Shown here in pieces: positions 17,199 through 25,497 of a DNA stretch of 64,000 nt. The notes beneath the pieces are model-generated. The model worked only from the letters and a program-made list of their open reading frames with translations. It had not been told where the DNA came from and ran no database searches. The stretch covers positions 1-64,000 of the forward strand of contig CALWRS010000008.1 of the NCBI GenBank assembly GCA_944384025.1, given 5' to 3'. Numbering within the stretch: position 1 is the first letter of the stretch; each line of letters opens with the position of its first letter. The stretch comes from an uncultured Lachnospiraceae bacterium. Lineage in GTDB: Bacteria; Bacillota; Clostridia; Lachnospirales; Lachnospiraceae. The translations under genes were made by a program, and so were the position numbers.

Positions 17199-18176
17199 CT
17201 ACAGTGCGTTTTCTTTTATGTAGGCAACCAGCTCGTCAACTTGCGCGAAAGCCATGGCTACAACCGTGTCTGCAGCGCCGTAGTAAATAGCGATTCTGCC
17301 GGTTGCGGCGTCCGTAAGCGTTGCGCAAGGGAAGCAAACGTTTGCAACGTCGCCTACGCATTCGTACATTTCTGTCGGGTGAAGAATGTACGGCTTGCAG
17401 CGATACTTCACTTTCCACGGCTCGTCCTTATCAAGGATGCAAGCGCCAATGGAGTAAATCATGCCGTTGCACATCGTTCCAACGCCGTGGAACAAAAGCA
17501 GCCAGCCTTCGTCAAGCTCAATAGGAATCGGACCCGCTCCTACTTTCGTCCAAGCCCAGCCCTGCGCGTTCATAACGTGGTGATGGTATCCCCAATGCTC
17601 CATATCAAAGCTCTCGGAAAGGAACATGTCGCCAAACGGCGTATGACCGTTGTCGGACGGCCGCGAGAACATCATAAACTTTCCGTTAATCTTTCTCGGG
17701 AACAAAACTCCGTTTCGGTTAAACGGAAGGAAAGCGTTCTGAAGCTGATAAAATTTCTTAAAATCGTACGAATATGCTACACCGATGGTCGGCCCATGCC
17801 AGCCTTCGAATTGATTGCACCATGTTACATAATAACGATCTTCAATCCAGCAAACTCTCGGGTCATAACCGGTTGCAACGCCAACACACTCTTCTTTTTC
17901 GTTATAAAGAGGGAGCGGCTCATGCTCAATGTCCCAATCAATTGCATTTTCGCTCTTTCCAAGGAACAAATGCTGTTCCATAGCCTTGTTGTCGCTGCGG
18001 AAGATGCCGACAAACGCGCCGTCTTTTGCTACAACCGCACTGTTAAAAATGCTGTTCGCACTAGGTATCTGGTTTCTTTTGATTATTGGATTCTGAGAGT
18101 AGCGCCATACCGGATCAAGGCATCCTTCGGGCTTTTCTTCCCATGGAATATTGGGCAAATTTTCTCCTATGATCAT
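17199..18176 (-). CDS. GH130 beta-mannoside phosphorylase-family protein
   Basis: 325 residues, cytoplasmic, from ATG 18176 with AAAGGAG upstream. Five-bladed beta-propeller family acting by phosphorolysis of beta-1,4- or beta-1,2-mannosides. Signatures are the catalytic acid in GYDPRV (Asp105), SRPSDNGHTPFGD, GAGPIPIELDEGWLLLFHGV and the terminal FPCA...IYYGAADT. Sequence style fits oligomannoside or mannosyl-glucose phosphorylases; substrate cannot be decided by eye. It is divergent from an AraC regulator, the probable controller, and is ended by the terminator at 17077-17124. Confidence 0.9.
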   Translation of the reverse strand: MIIGENLPNIPWEEKPEGCLDPVWRYSQNPIIKRNQIPSANSIFNSAVVAKDGAFVGIFRSDNKAMEQHLFLGKSENAIDWDIEHEPLPLYNEKEECVGVATGYDPRVCWIEDRYYVTWCNQFEGWHGPTIGVAYSYDFKKFYQLQNAFLPFNRNGVLFPRKINGKFMMFSRPSDNGHTPFGDMFLSESFDMEHWGYHHHVMNAQGWAWTKVGAGPIPIELDEGWLLLFHGVGTMCNGMIYSIGACILDKDEPWKVKYRCKPYILHPTEMYECVGDVANVCFPCATLTDAATGRIAIYYGAADTVVAMAFAQVDELVAYIKENAL

Positions 18177-18244
18177 GCTCGTAAACTCCTTTACATATCG
18201 TAGAAATCTATTTTAAATTGACTATAGCAATTTCGCTTTTTTCT

Positions 18245-18253
18245 TGATATAAT
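18245..18253 (+). promoter_or_regulatory. Extended -10 promoter of the AraC regulator
   Basis: TGATATAAT, an extended -10, 46 nt before the start codon; TTGACT at 18218-18223 is too far (24 nt) to be a normal -35. Confidence 0.5.
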
Positions 18254-18299
18254 GACCTCATGTGAAAGTTGTACAATTCTATTGCGAAAGGAGTTCACT

Positions 18300-19178
18300 A
18301 TGCCACAGCTATTTGAATACATCGACTCTCTGAGCTCCCCTTACGAAGCTTTCTGGGTCGATAGTCACAACATCAACGATCCGAACCACCCGCACTGGCA
18401 CTACTACATGGAGCTGATCTACATTATCTCCGGTGACCTGACTGCACAGTGCGAAGAAAAGCGGGCCACGCTCCATCCGGGCGACTTTATCTTGTTCCAT
18501 CCGAAAACTATTCACACAGTTTATCCGGTGAATCCAAACAATTACCGCTACGGCGTGCTGAAATTTGACGTAAGCCGCTTAAACAACACCAACAGCTTCA
18601 CACCCCGCCTTCGCACACTGTTTGAGTGTGCGCGGCGCTCCAAAAATGCGAAGGTATTCTTTTCTAAGGAATCCGTAGTATCGCTCCCGTTGGAGATGTA
18701 CTTTGAAACTTGTATAAACGAGCTGGAGGAAAAAGCGTATGGGTATGATATTATCGTACATTCTCTGGTCTGCCAGCTGCTTACCGGCGTTTTGCGTATC
18801 TGGCGCGAGGACGGCTTTAACACAATAGAAGCGATTCCAAGCACGGTAGACACAAACGCTATCGAATCAATTACCGAGTACATTGACGAGCACTCGCAGG
18901 AGCAGCTTCTTGTGGAGGATTTGGCTGCCCGCTGCAACATGAGCTACTCCTACTTTGCTAAAAACTTCAAGCAAATTTACGGAAGAAGCTGCAAGGAGTA
19001 CATCGAGTTTGTCCGCGTATGCAAAGCGGAGGAGCTTTTGCTCTTTACCGATTACGACCTAAGTTACATCAGTCAGGAAACCGGTTTTTCGGATTGCAGT
19101 CATTTGATTAAAATTTTCAAGCGCTGGAAAGGGATTACCCCGAAGCAGTACAAGCTCAAAAGAAGCCGTATGAATTAA
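18300..19178 (+). CDS. AraC-family transcriptional regulator with cupin sensor
   Basis: 292 residues from ATG 18300, six bases after AAAGGAG. N-terminal cupin (about 10-110; DPNHPHWHYYMELIYI, HPGDFILFHPKTIHTV) that normally binds a sugar; C-terminal pair of HTH motifs (LVEDLAARCNMSYSYFAKNF and YDLSYISQETGFSDCSHLIK) ending PKQYK, the AraC signature. It is divergent from the GH130 gene with 123 nt between the starts, so it likely activates that gene in response to an oligosaccharide. Followed by its own terminator. Confidence 0.92.
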   Translation: MPQLFEYIDSLSSPYEAFWVDSHNINDPNHPHWHYYMELIYIISGDLTAQCEEKRATLHPGDFILFHPKTIHTVYPVNPNNYRYGVLKFDVSRLNNTNSFTPRLRTLFECARRSKNAKVFFSKESVVSLPLEMYFETCINELEEKAYGYDIIVHSLVCQLLTGVLRIWREDGFNTIEAIPSTVDTNAIESITEYIDEHSQEQLLVEDLAARCNMSYSYFAKNFKQIYGRSCKEYIEFVRVCKAEELLLFTDYDLSYISQETGFSDCSHLIKIFKRWKGITPKQYKLKRSRMN

Positions 19179-19181
19179 AAA

Positions 19182-19228
19182 CGAACGCCCCGCGGCAAAT
19201 CCAAAAAGGTTTGCCGCGGGGCATTCGT
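19182..19228. terminator. Bidirectional intrinsic terminator
   Basis: Stem CGAACGCCCCGCGGCAAA against TTTGCCGCGGGGCATTCG, one mismatch, between the convergent AraC and foldase genes. Confidence 0.85.
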
Positions 19229-19267
19229 CAAAAGGAAGACAAAAATGAAAAAATTAGATTAGATCCT

Positions 19268-20377
19268 TCAAGACTCGCCTGTAGACGCTGTAGCAGTAGA
19301 GATAATCACATCCCAGGCTTTGTCGGTAAGGATGCAATAGCGGATGTAATCTACGCCGTAGGTGGACTCAAACGTCTCTTGATCCGTTGCGCCTACCGTG
19401 TCCATATACTCTTTCACTGCCGTTGCGTATTCCTCGTCGGTCAGTTCAATCTTCTCTGCTTCCACAATCGCTTCAAGCACCATGTACTGCTTTACGGTCT
19501 CTTCCGCCTGCTTCTTCATTTCCGTTTCAAAGGCTTCGTAATCTTCCGATAAGCCCATCATAACGATGAAGTCTTCCAGCGACTGGCCGTACATCGTCGC
19601 ATAATATTCGTATACGCTGACTGCGTCTGCGTAATAATAGTCCACGTCTTCCTGCTCAACCGTGATGGTCGAGTTTTCAATTACTTGGTTGATCAGCTGA
19701 AGAAGCTTTTCGTTTTCCGCGTTCGCTTCCTTTTCTTCTTCCAGACTCTCTTTCAGATACGTACGGAACTCTTCTACAGTTTCGTAATCTCCGTCCGTAT
19801 ACTCGGAGACGTAAGCATCCGTAATTTCTTCGTTTACTTTACATACGTAATTGATCGTAACCGTAAAAACAGCGTCTTTTCCGGCAAGATCCGGATTATT
19901 CGAGTACGTCTCCGGGAAAGTAACGTCAATATCGCACGTCTCTCCTACTTTTTTGCCAATCAGCGCGTCTTCAAATCCGTCAATAAATCTGTCCGAGCCA
20001 ATTTCAAGAATCGCATCCTCCGCTGTCCCGCCGGAAAACGCTTCTCCGTCCACTTTGCCAAGGTAGTCGATATTTAAAATGTCTCCGTCGGCAACTTCTG
20101 TATCCGCACGGCTCTCGTCTTCTTCGTAATTCGGAGAGTATTCGAGGATGCTTTTAATTTCTTCGTCCACTTCCTCTTCCGTCACCTCGGTAACCGGTTC
20201 GTCGTAGGTGAGTCCCTTGTATTCGCCAAGCGTGATCGTTCCGCCGCAGTCGTGGTAATAATCCGGCGCCGTTGTAGGAGACGGAGTCACTACGGTAATC
20301 TCCTCTTCCTTGTCGCCGCAGCCAGCAAGCGCAAAGGCAAGTACCAAAAAACAAACCAATCCTACTATTCGTTTCAT
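19268..20377 (-). CDS. Secreted trigger-factor-like peptidyl-prolyl isomerase lipoprotein
   Basis: 369 residues from ATG 20377, 7 nt after GGAG (a TTG two codons earlier is less likely). Lipobox ALAGC near residue 19, short P/T linker, then a trigger-factor-type FKBP domain (GDILNIDYLGKVDGEAFSGG, IDGFEDALIGKKVGET) and a helical C-terminal chaperone arm of about 190 residues. Unlike true trigger factor it lacks the ribosome-binding N-terminal domain, so it should assist folding of exported proteins at the outer membrane face. It would suit a cell that secretes many glycoside hydrolases. Its stop codon lies within a copy of the dispersed TTCAAGACTCGC 12-mer. Confidence 0.85.
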   Translation of the reverse strand: MKRIVGLVCFLVLAFALAGCGDKEEEITVVTPSPTTAPDYYHDCGGTITLGEYKGLTYDEPVTEVTEEEVDEEIKSILEYSPNYEEDESRADTEVADGDILNIDYLGKVDGEAFSGGTAEDAILEIGSDRFIDGFEDALIGKKVGETCDIDVTFPETYSNNPDLAGKDAVFTVTINYVCKVNEEITDAYVSEYTDGDYETVEEFRTYLKESLEEEKEANAENEKLLQLINQVIENSTITVEQEDVDYYYADAVSVYEYYATMYGQSLEDFIVMMGLSEDYEAFETEMKKQAEETVKQYMVLEAIVEAEKIELTDEEYATAVKEYMDTVGATDQETFESTYGVDYIRYCILTDKAWDVIISTATASTGES

Positions 20378-20464
20378 GAGCAATCTCCAATCTTAATTTC
20401 TTTCAGCATGTTCTCCCATTTTAGCACAAACGAACAGCGAAAGTAAAGGTTGTGCACCAAAAAT

Positions 20465-21019
20465 TCACATTTCCCGCGACTTCGCATCCTTGCGAATTCG
20501 AGAAAGCGTAAAAGAGGAAATCAAATCCGTAAAGCCTCCATAAATCAGCCCTACGCCAATCCAGACTTCCGGATGAAATTCCGAAAGAAGTCCAAGTAAG
20601 AGCACGCCTCCAAGAAGGATGGAGATTAAGGAAAGCACAAGATGAACCATTTTCCCGGAATAATCCAGCTTTTTCATATCCCATGCATTTTGCAGTTTCA
20701 TAAAGCCGCTGAACAAAACTAAAAAGGAGAGAACAAAATTCAGGCTGTCAATAATCTCGTCGGCATAAGCAAAGACGACGATTCCCGCAATCATCGCAGA
20801 GAGGGAAAACGGCAGCGCATAGCTGCGCTCGTCAAGCTGCACCTCTTTTCTGAAATAATCTACAGAAAAGCAAATTCCAACGGCAAGCAGCAAAAGCGCC
20901 AGAAGATAACACATAACGCTTTGCGTCTCCTGCGGCCAAAGCAAAACCAAAACACCAAGCGCCACATAAACGCTGGAAATAAAAATCACATCCAATTTAA
21001 TCTTTCGCAGCAATCGCAT
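20465..21019 (-). CDS. DUF308 (HdeD-like) membrane protein
   Basis: 184 residues with six hydrophobic segments (ISSVYVALGVLVLLW, MCYLLALLLLAVGICF, SAMIAGIVVFAYADE, FVLSFLVLFSGF, LVLSLISILLGGVLLLGLL and one more) joined by short loops, typical of DUF308. Function is unknown across the family; some relatives are linked to acid resistance. It follows the diguanylate cyclase gene with a 30-nt gap, GGGAG before the ATG. Confidence 0.8.
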   Translation of the reverse strand: MRLLRKIKLDVIFISSVYVALGVLVLLWPQETQSVMCYLLALLLLAVGICFSVDYFRKEVQLDERSYALPFSLSAMIAGIVVFAYADEIIDSLNFVLSFLVLFSGFMKLQNAWDMKKLDYSGKMVHLVLSLISILLGGVLLLGLLSEFHPEVWIGVGLIYGGFTDLISSFTLSRIRKDAKSREM

Positions 21020-21049
21020 AGCTCTTCTCCCTTCGTAACCCCGTATCCT

Positions 21050-22120
21050 TTAAAGCCCGCTGACGCAGCAATTCTTTCCGCCAAGTTTTGCCTTATAAAG
21101 CATCTGGTCGGCAATCTGGAACAGCTCCGTAGCCGTCATATTGATGGAATCGTGCTGATAAACTCCGCAGCTAAACGTAATGTTCGGACCGGCGTTCCAC
21201 GCAAATTCTTTCTCCCGAAACTCTGCTAGGATTTGCTCCATTACCGCACGCGCCTCTTTGCCTTTTAACCCCGGGAAAATAACGGCAAATTCCTCTCCGC
21301 CGTACCGGCAGGGAAAATATTCTTCTCCGCAATGCCTCTTTAGCACCTCCGCCAAATACAAAATCACCTGGTCGCCATTTTCATGCCCGTAAGTATCGTT
21401 CACTTTTTTAAAATTGTCGATATCGACAATGGCAAGAGAAATCGGCGCGTCGCCCCGTTCGCGGATTTTCTGCTCCAAAAGCGAGTAAAACGCTGAGTGG
21501 TTATACAGCCCGGTCATCGGCTCGCGCAAAAGCCGTTTGCCAAGCGATTCGTAGTCCTGCTTATGCAAATGAATGATTTCATCCTTTTCTCTTACGAAGC
21601 GCATCAGCATCATTGCAAGCGCCCAGGAAATAATGAGCGAGAGCATGATGATGGGAATCCCCCACTCATTCGGCCCCATTCCGCCGTTATACCAAGAGAA
21701 AAACGAGCAAAGAAACGCCAGAGAAAACTGGGACAGTACGTGCGTCGTGTGGCTTAGCCGTTCGTCGCCGTAAATAGCCGACCAGACAACCGGCGCGTGA
21801 TAGCAGCCGATAATCGCGGGAATTTGGCGATAATGCACTGCCGATACCGTCGTGCACAAAAAGCCGAGATAAAAAATCGACCAGAAATTTTTCCATCGAT
21901 CGGACACGTTTGGCGATTCGAACACGCAGTACAGCGCAAACCAACCTCCGCCGTTTATAAAAAGCGGCAGCCAAAAATTCTTTTCTGCGTAAACCCTCCA
22001 AGAAACTTCCGTTCGATAAGCCACAAAATACAAAGCAGCTTCTGCCACTGCGATACCAATTACAAGAAAAAGCATACATCGAATAAACTGTTTACGTAGT
22101 ATTTGATAACGCCCTTCCAT
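21050..22120 (-). CDS. Membrane diguanylate cyclase (GGDEF)
   Basis: About 356 residues. ATG 22120 is preferred because AAGGAG lies 8 nt before it; the ATG at 22126 is too close. Residues about 12-190 carry five or six membrane helices without a recognised sensor fold; a short coiled linker leads to the GGDEF domain (about 200-356) with REPMTGLYNHSAFY and active site RYGGEEFAVIF, predicted to make cyclic di-GMP. No RxxD inhibition site is visible before GGEEF, so product feedback is doubtful. Its ribosome site overlaps the mgtE stop, so it is in an operon SGNH esterase-mgtE-cyclase-DUF308. The HD-GYP protein at 30809-32023 could degrade the product. Confidence 0.9.
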   Translation of the reverse strand: MEGRYQILRKQFIRCMLFLVIGIAVAEAALYFVAYRTEVSWRVYAEKNFWLPLFINGGGWFALYCVFESPNVSDRWKNFWSIFYLGFLCTTVSAVHYRQIPAIIGCYHAPVVWSAIYGDERLSHTTHVLSQFSLAFLCSFFSWYNGGMGPNEWGIPIIMLSLIISWALAMMLMRFVREKDEIIHLHKQDYESLGKRLLREPMTGLYNHSAFYSLLEQKIRERGDAPISLAIVDIDNFKKVNDTYGHENGDQVILYLAEVLKRHCGEEYFPCRYGGEEFAVIFPGLKGKEARAVMEQILAEFREKEFAWNAGPNITFSCGVYQHDSINMTATELFQIADQMLYKAKLGGKNCCVSGL

Positions 22121-22132
22121 CCCCATATCTCC

Positions 22133-23503
22133 TTACAATTTCAATAATAGTTTGGCTAATTGAAAATAAACAAGCAGAGAAACAGCGTCTACAATTGTAG
22201 TAATAAACGGACTTGCCATAACTGCTGGGTCAAACCCTATTTTTTTTGCCAAAAGCGGCAGCGTACAGCCAATAAGCTTTGCACAAAATACAGTAATACA
22301 AAGGGTCAGACAAATTACAAGCGCGATAGGCATCGTAATCTCGGTTCCCATAAGCCACTTATCTACAACAAACAGCTTTGCAAAACAAACTGCCGCCAGC
22401 GTAAGTCCGCACATAAGCGCAACTGCTGTTTCTTTCCACACAATCCGCAGCAAATCTCCAAAACGCACTTCCCCCATGGAGAGCGCGCGGATAATCGTTA
22501 CCGACGCCTGCCCACCGGAATTTCCTCCCGTGTCCATCAGCATCGGAATAAAGGCGGTCAGAATGACCTGCGTCGCCAACGCTTCCTCAAACGAGGAGAT
22601 GATCATTCCTGTAAAGGTTGCAGAAACCATCAAAAGCAAAAGCCAAGGAATCCGCGATTTCCAGAGTTCAAACGACGACGTTTTTAAATACGGCTTCTCG
22701 GTAGGGAGCATCGCGTTCATTTTTGCGAAGTCTTCTTCCGTTTCTTCGTGCATAACGTCGATAGCGTCGTCAACGGTTACGATACCCACCAGCCGGTGCT
22801 CCGCATCCACGACCGGCAGAGCCAAAACGTCGTATTTGCCGATTTGCGCCGCCACAAATTCTTTGTCGTCAAGCGTGTACACGCAAACAGCGTTCTCTTC
22901 CATAATGTCGCCAATCAGCGCGTCCTTAGAAGCCAAAAGCAGCGACAAAACGGTTACAATGCCAATCAGATGGGAGTTCACGTCCGTTACGTAGCACGTG
23001 TAAATCGTCTCCTTGTCGATAGCGTCCCGCCGGAGCATCTCAAACGCTTCCTCTACCGTCATGTTTTGCTTAAAGCGCACAAACTCTGTCGTCATAATGC
23101 CCCCGGCGCTGTCGTCGGGATACTTTAACAGCTCGTTAATCGTCTTCCTGTCTTCGCCCGTAGAGTTTGCCAAAATCCGCTTTACAACGTTTGCCGGCAT
23201 CTCTTCGATCAGATCTACCGTATCGTCCATGTAGAGCTCTTCCAGCACTTCCTTTAACTCGATATCGCTAAACGACTCAATCAAAATCTGCTGAAGCTCG
23301 CTGTCCAGCTCCACAAAAACTTCCGCTGCCAGTTCCTTTGGAAGAATCCGGAAAACGATGGCGTATTGGTTTCTGGTAATCTGTTCAAAAAATTCTGCAA
23401 TGTCCGCAGGCTCTGCATCAGAGAGGAGGGAGCGAAGCGTTGCATATTTTTTTGTTTGTAATAAATTCACCGCCTGGTCAAATGAAAAAACAGTTCTTTC
23501 CAT
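22133..23503 (-). CDS. mgtE: Magnesium transporter MgtE
   Basis: 456 residues from ATG 23503; the open frame continues 50 codons upstream but overlaps the esterase gene and would exceed the family length. Order: N-terminal superhelical MgtE_N domain (about 1-130), two CBS domains (DAIDKETIYTCYVTDVNSHLIGIV and MEENAVCVYTLDDKEFVAAQ, about 130-260), and five membrane helices including the conserved MDTGGNSGGQAS pore segment. A Mg2+ channel gated by Mg2+ at the cytoplasmic domains. No Mg riboswitch is seen; it sits 29 nt after the esterase stop. A run of seven G lies in its ribosome-site region. Confidence 0.95.
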   Translation of the reverse strand: MERTVFSFDQAVNLLQTKKYATLRSLLSDAEPADIAEFFEQITRNQYAIVFRILPKELAAEVFVELDSELQQILIESFSDIELKEVLEELYMDDTVDLIEEMPANVVKRILANSTGEDRKTINELLKYPDDSAGGIMTTEFVRFKQNMTVEEAFEMLRRDAIDKETIYTCYVTDVNSHLIGIVTVLSLLLASKDALIGDIMEENAVCVYTLDDKEFVAAQIGKYDVLALPVVDAEHRLVGIVTVDDAIDVMHEETEEDFAKMNAMLPTEKPYLKTSSFELWKSRIPWLLLLMVSATFTGMIISSFEEALATQVILTAFIPMLMDTGGNSGGQASVTIIRALSMGEVRFGDLLRIVWKETAVALMCGLTLAAVCFAKLFVVDKWLMGTEITMPIALVICLTLCITVFCAKLIGCTLPLLAKKIGFDPAVMASPFITTIVDAVSLLVYFQLAKLLLKL

Positions 23504-23532
23504 AACGGCGCCCCCCCTTCTTTTTTTACACG

Positions 23533-25245
23533 TCAGCGTACGTACGCAAATCCAAGGATGGTAAATTGTTTTTCTTTGTCCTCTGCGCTTGGATAAACCC
23601 GAATCTCGTAGTCCTTTGCCTCCCCGTCCGGAATAATTAACACTGCCTTGCAATGCGTCCAGCCGATTTCTTTTGGATTGTAGCCGCGCACCATCTCTCC
23701 GTCTACAAATACTTCTGCCTTTCCGGCCGTCGCATCGCCCGAGTCTTTAAAGATGAAAAAGAAGCTTCGGCAATGCAGGCGAACTGTAAACGGCGCGTCG
23801 CCCTCGCACGCAACCGGGCGCATCCAGTTGTCGGCAAACATCGGCGTCGGGACGGAATCGAGATTTAGCTCCGCCATTTGAAGTACAGTATCGGATTCCG
23901 TGAAGGAACCGCACTCCAGCGCAATGCCCTGTCTTTTCAAAGATTCTGCCGAAATCCTCCGGGTAACAAGCACAGCGCTTTCATACGCTCTGCTCATACA
24001 TGCCTCTTCCGGCCAGACAGGCGGCTCGGAAATGTGGGCAAGGGACTGTTCCATCAGGTACATAACGCAGTCCGCCATAATTCTATGCCCGTCGTTGGAA
24101 GGATGATAGCAATCGTAAAAATACTGCCTCTTTGTCAAAACTCTTCCTTCGGGCTGTGGAAACTGCGGGCTGACCGCGTCCAAAACGCTGACCATAGGCA
24201 GGTCGTAGTGCGCTCCAATCGGCGCCAGCCGCTCCTGTAAGTTGTAATCGTTCATAAATACCGAGAAGAGAAGCAAAATAGCGGGCTCTCCGGCACCATT
24301 CCAAATTTTAGAAAGAAGGCTTTCGTAGCAAATGCCTTTTGTTTCGTCGCCTTCGTCGTTAACCGCATATTCCACTACGACAATGTCCGGCGGGAATTCC
24401 CCGTTTTCTAACACGTCTCTTTCATAACGAAGCAGTCCCAGCTCGGAGGAGGTTCCTCCCATGCCTACTTTTATCAAGTGAACGTTTTCCGGTTTCTGGG
24501 CGTACGCTTCGGCAAAGCCCTTGTAAATCTGATAAGCGTAGCTTTTGGACTCAATCGGCTTTGCTCCGGCTCCCTGCGTAATCGAGCCGCCAATAAACGC
24601 AAGCGTCACGTCTTCTCCGCGCCCCGCTTTTTCAATCGCTTTGCGAAGCCGGTATGTATTTCCAAGCGAAAGGAGCGAGCGGGAAAGCATTTCCCGGTAC
24701 CTGGGAGCTTCGTAATCAATCGGAGGGTCAATTTGCGGCTGCGGCGCATCGTATCCGTCGTTTAAATAAAATACAATGGTGGCTTTTGCGGAAAGCCCTT
24801 GCTTTTTTGCGTAGAAAAACAGGGTCCCCAAAATGTCGTCCTCCGAAGAAAACGAAAATTCCGAAAGAGGAAAAACACGCTCGGCGCCATCCGGACAAGT
24901 TTCCATCTTTAACCGACTCCCGCCTTTGTACTTGTCTTTCTTTCCGTAGTTTTGGATCTCGCAGACAACCGGCGTTTCCCGGTCTTCTTTTTTTTCGGTT
25001 TGCAACGTTATCCCAATGCTGTGTACAATTTCCAAAAAGTCCGCAGTTTTTTGCAGACGGGAAGAAAGCTCCTGTGGAAGCTCCGGACAAACAAGTTCCA
25101 GCTTGTTTCTAACGCGTCCTTCCAGATAAACAATTTCCGCATACCCATCTTCCGTGGGATTCGAAGTTACAATATCATCCTCCAAAAGAAAATATACCTT
25201 TGGACGCTGTTTCGTCGGATCTTTGGGGGCTACCGGTCCCTTCAT
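23533..25245 (-). CDS. SGNH/GDSL-type carbohydrate esterase
   Basis: 570 residues, no signal peptide. Two-part protein: residues 1-190 are beta-rich without a recognised motif, and about 200-430 form an SGNH hydrolase with block I AFIGGSITQG (Ser221), glycine block VGMGGTSSELG, block III VEYAVNDEG (Asn296) and block V YHPSNDGH with Asp/His. A further C-terminal beta-domain of about 140 residues (LHCRSFFFIFKDSGD) looks like a jelly-roll. I infer deacetylation of plant or microbial oligosaccharides given the neighbours. Weak ribosome site at 25245. It heads the operon with mgtE and the cyclase. Confidence 0.82.
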   Translation of the reverse strand: MKGPVAPKDPTKQRPKVYFLLEDDIVTSNPTEDGYAEIVYLEGRVRNKLELVCPELPQELSSRLQKTADFLEIVHSIGITLQTEKKEDRETPVVCEIQNYGKKDKYKGGSRLKMETCPDGAERVFPLSEFSFSSEDDILGTLFFYAKKQGLSAKATIVFYLNDGYDAPQPQIDPPIDYEAPRYREMLSRSLLSLGNTYRLRKAIEKAGRGEDVTLAFIGGSITQGAGAKPIESKSYAYQIYKGFAEAYAQKPENVHLIKVGMGGTSSELGLLRYERDVLENGEFPPDIVVVEYAVNDEGDETKGICYESLLSKIWNGAGEPAILLLFSVFMNDYNLQERLAPIGAHYDLPMVSVLDAVSPQFPQPEGRVLTKRQYFYDCYHPSNDGHRIMADCVMYLMEQSLAHISEPPVWPEEACMSRAYESAVLVTRRISAESLKRQGIALECGSFTESDTVLQMAELNLDSVPTPMFADNWMRPVACEGDAPFTVRLHCRSFFFIFKDSGDATAGKAEVFVDGEMVRGYNPKEIGWTHCKAVLIIPDGEAKDYEIRVYPSAEDKEKQFTILGFAYVR

Positions 25246-25497
25246 TTTTCACTTTTTCGTCGCACACGGCGACTCTCCTTTCCTTGTCTGTGAGCGGATA
25301 TAAACTCTCTTCAGCATATACAATTTCCCACAAAATTGCAAGCGATTTTTCCATACAAAAACTGTCAATGGCATATTTTTTCCATTTTCGCAAGAAATGA
25401 GCAATATCGAACAGGATTTGATTAGCTAAAACCGCGAAAATACCTTAATCTGTATATCGCCTTTAGGCTTTTACACAACACGTATGGAGGATGTAAC
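25246..25497. other. Divergent intergenic region between esterase and GH30 gene
   Basis: 252 nt, AT-rich. GGAGG with 7-nt spacing precedes the GH30 start. I see no strong promoter or terminator and no open frame with a ribosome site. It likely carries the control region for both genes. Confidence 0.4.

Noticed and set aside
17160..18203. Long plus-strand open frame antisense to the GH130 gene
   Set aside because: Follows the opposite strand's codon pattern and has no family match; the GH130 reading is clear.
23511..23517. Run of seven C (G on the coding strand) before mgtE as a phase-variable tract
   Set aside because: Length is modest and lies in the ribosome-site region without alternative frames; no evidence for variation.
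25289..25300. TGTGAGCGGATA, similar to the left half of the E. coli lac operator
   Set aside because: No matching right half or LacI-family gene nearby; most likely coincidence.
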